Part shown: positions 36,862 to 38,118 of the stretch, piece after piece
Position numbering within the stretch: the first letter of the stretch is position 1
How the letters are laid out: each line of letters begins with the position of its first letter
Assembly (NCBI GenBank): GCA_024685635.1
Contig: JAIKVP010000261.1
Span: 1 to 38,118, forward strand
DNA length: 38,118 nucleotides
DNA from: Lachnospiraceae bacterium
Lineage (GTDB): Bacteria > Bacillota > Clostridia > Lachnospirales > Lachnospiraceae
Reading direction: 5' to 3'
Translations under genes and position numbers: made by a program
Notes under the pieces: model-generated
Told to the model about the DNA's origin: nothing
Databases searched by the model: none
The model's input: only the letters and a program-made list of their open reading frames with translations

Positions 36862-38118
36862 TTGAAGGAAGAGATAGTAAGACTTATAGAGCTTATGAAG
36901 GAGAATAATATTGATTATTACTTAGTGGAGACTTCTGATGATCACAATTCTGAATATACAGCAAAGTATTTTCAGGTCAGAGCGTATTTGTCAGGCTTTA
37001 CAGGTTCAGCTGGAAGCCTTCTTATAAGTCAAACCAAGGCCTATCTTTGGACTGACGGCAGATACTTTATCCAGGCGGCTGGTGAACTTGATGGCTCAGA
37101 GATTGAACTTATGAAGATGGGCGAAAAGGGTGTTCCTTCAATCAGCAACTTCCTTGCGATCAATATGAAGGATGGGCAAAAACTAGCCTATGACGGAAGG
37201 ACGGTATCTGCTAAATATGAGTTGAGTTTAAAAGAAAGGCTGTCATCACTTAATATCAGTATTGAAAATGAAATAGACCTTGCAGGTCAGGTGTATGATG
37301 AATCGAATAATCGCCCTGCTATGACATTTTCTAAGATAGTTGACTATTCGGTTGAATATGCTGGGCTTGATAGAACTGCAAAACTTGATAAGCTAAGGAT
37401 GTATATGAATGTCGAGGAGATTGAAGCGCTAGTGATAACAGCGCTTGATGACATAGCGTGGCTATTTAACATAAGGGCTAATGATGTGCCTTATAATCCG
37501 GTGGCTATGGCTTATGCGACCATATATAAGGACAAAGCAGATTTATACCTAAATATAGCATCTTTAGATGATCAGTTAAAGCTGGCCTTAGAAGGCAGCG
37601 GGATAAACATAAAGGCTTATGCTGACTTCTATCAGGATATTAAAGCGTTAGATATTAAACTATCGGGAGATAAAAACAGCGTAAATGCAGTAGTGCTAAA
37701 AGCCGTTAAATCTACAGGCGGAAGACTGATTAACTCGCCTATAAGCTTATGGAAGGCGGTTAAGAATAAGACTGAAATTGAAGGGATGAGAAAGGCTCAT
37801 ATTAACGACGGCATAGCATTTGCAAGATTTATGACATGGCTTGATGGCTTAGAGACTGATTTTTATGGCAATTATGTCGATGAGGACGACAATTGCTTAA
37901 CTGAGATTGATATGGCAAACAAGCTAGAAGAAGAGAGAAAGAAGTTTGATAGCTATCAAGAGCCTAGCTTTGAGCCGATATCAGCCATTAAGGATCACGG
38001 TGCGATAATTCACTACAGCGCAGATGAAGAGTCTAATGCTGACATTTGTTCAGATACATTTCTCTTGATGGACACGGGCGCACAGTACTTATCTGGCACT
38101 ACTGATATTACAAGAACC
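36862..38118 (+). CDS. Xaa-Pro aminopeptidase (M24B), 5' portion; continues past the window end
   Basis: Frame open from TTG 36862 to the window edge (419 codons): LKEEIVRLIELMKENNIDYYLVETSDDHNSEYTAKYFQVRAYLSGFTGSAG...DTGAQYLSGTTDITRT. SD GGAGG. Absent from the ORF track because it has no stop in the window. Confidence 0.93.
   Translation, partial: MKEEIVRLIELMKENNIDYYLVETSDDHNSEYTAKYFQVRAYLSGFTGSAGSLLISQTKAYLWTDGRYFIQAAGELDGSEIELMKMGEKGVPSISNFLAINMKDGQKLAYDGRTVSAKYELSLKERLSSLNISIENEIDLAGQVYDESNNRPAMTFSKIVDYSVEYAGLDRTAKLDKLRMYMNVEEIEALVITALDDIAWLFNIRANDVPYNPVAMAYATIYKDKADLYLNIASLDDQLKLALEGSGINIKAYADFYQDIKALDIKLSGDKNSVNAVVLKAVKSTGGRLINSPISLWKAVKNKTEIEGMRKAHINDGIAFARFMTWLDGLETDFYGNYVDEDDNCLTEIDMANKLEEERKKFDSYQEPSFEPISAIKDHGAIIHYSADEESNADICSDTFLLMDTGAQYLSGTTDITRT

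Overview
The window looks like an ordinary, gene-dense, low-GC Firmicutes chromosome segment. It is probably from Lachnospiraceae/Clostridia, which I infer from gene content and order; it was not tested. Most genes are core housekeeping genes on the + strand: tpiA (3' end), secG, rnr, smpB, ssrA (tmRNA), a two-component system, cheV, hisH-hisF, fhs, rimO, pgsA, pncC/cinA C-terminal domain, recA, recX, rny, an aminotransferase, an FNT transporter, DAHP synthase, a CLC antiporter, a GH25 lysozyme with Ig-like repeats, deoB, pdp/deoA, a metallophosphoesterase, scpA, scpB, cls and a partial Xaa-Pro aminopeptidase. aroA is the only clear gene on the - strand. I see no CRISPR array, prophage, transposon, rRNA or tRNA. 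No obvious new multi-gene system stands out. The best candidates for under-described biology are: (1) a 715-aa charge-segregated, single-TM protein downstream of cheV; (2) a XerD-like recombinase that ends at the box II Arg and lacks the C-terminal catalytic residues; (3) an 88-aa protein that looks like a TM helix fused to a LemA-like C-terminal motif, overlapping hisF; (4) a CLC protein with fluoride-clade-like (CLC-F) filter motifs; (5) local cis-elements, including a LexA box at the recA promoter, a hairpin containing the rny Shine-Dalgarno, a palindrome before the DAHP synthase, and ssrA closely followed by a lipoprotein gene.
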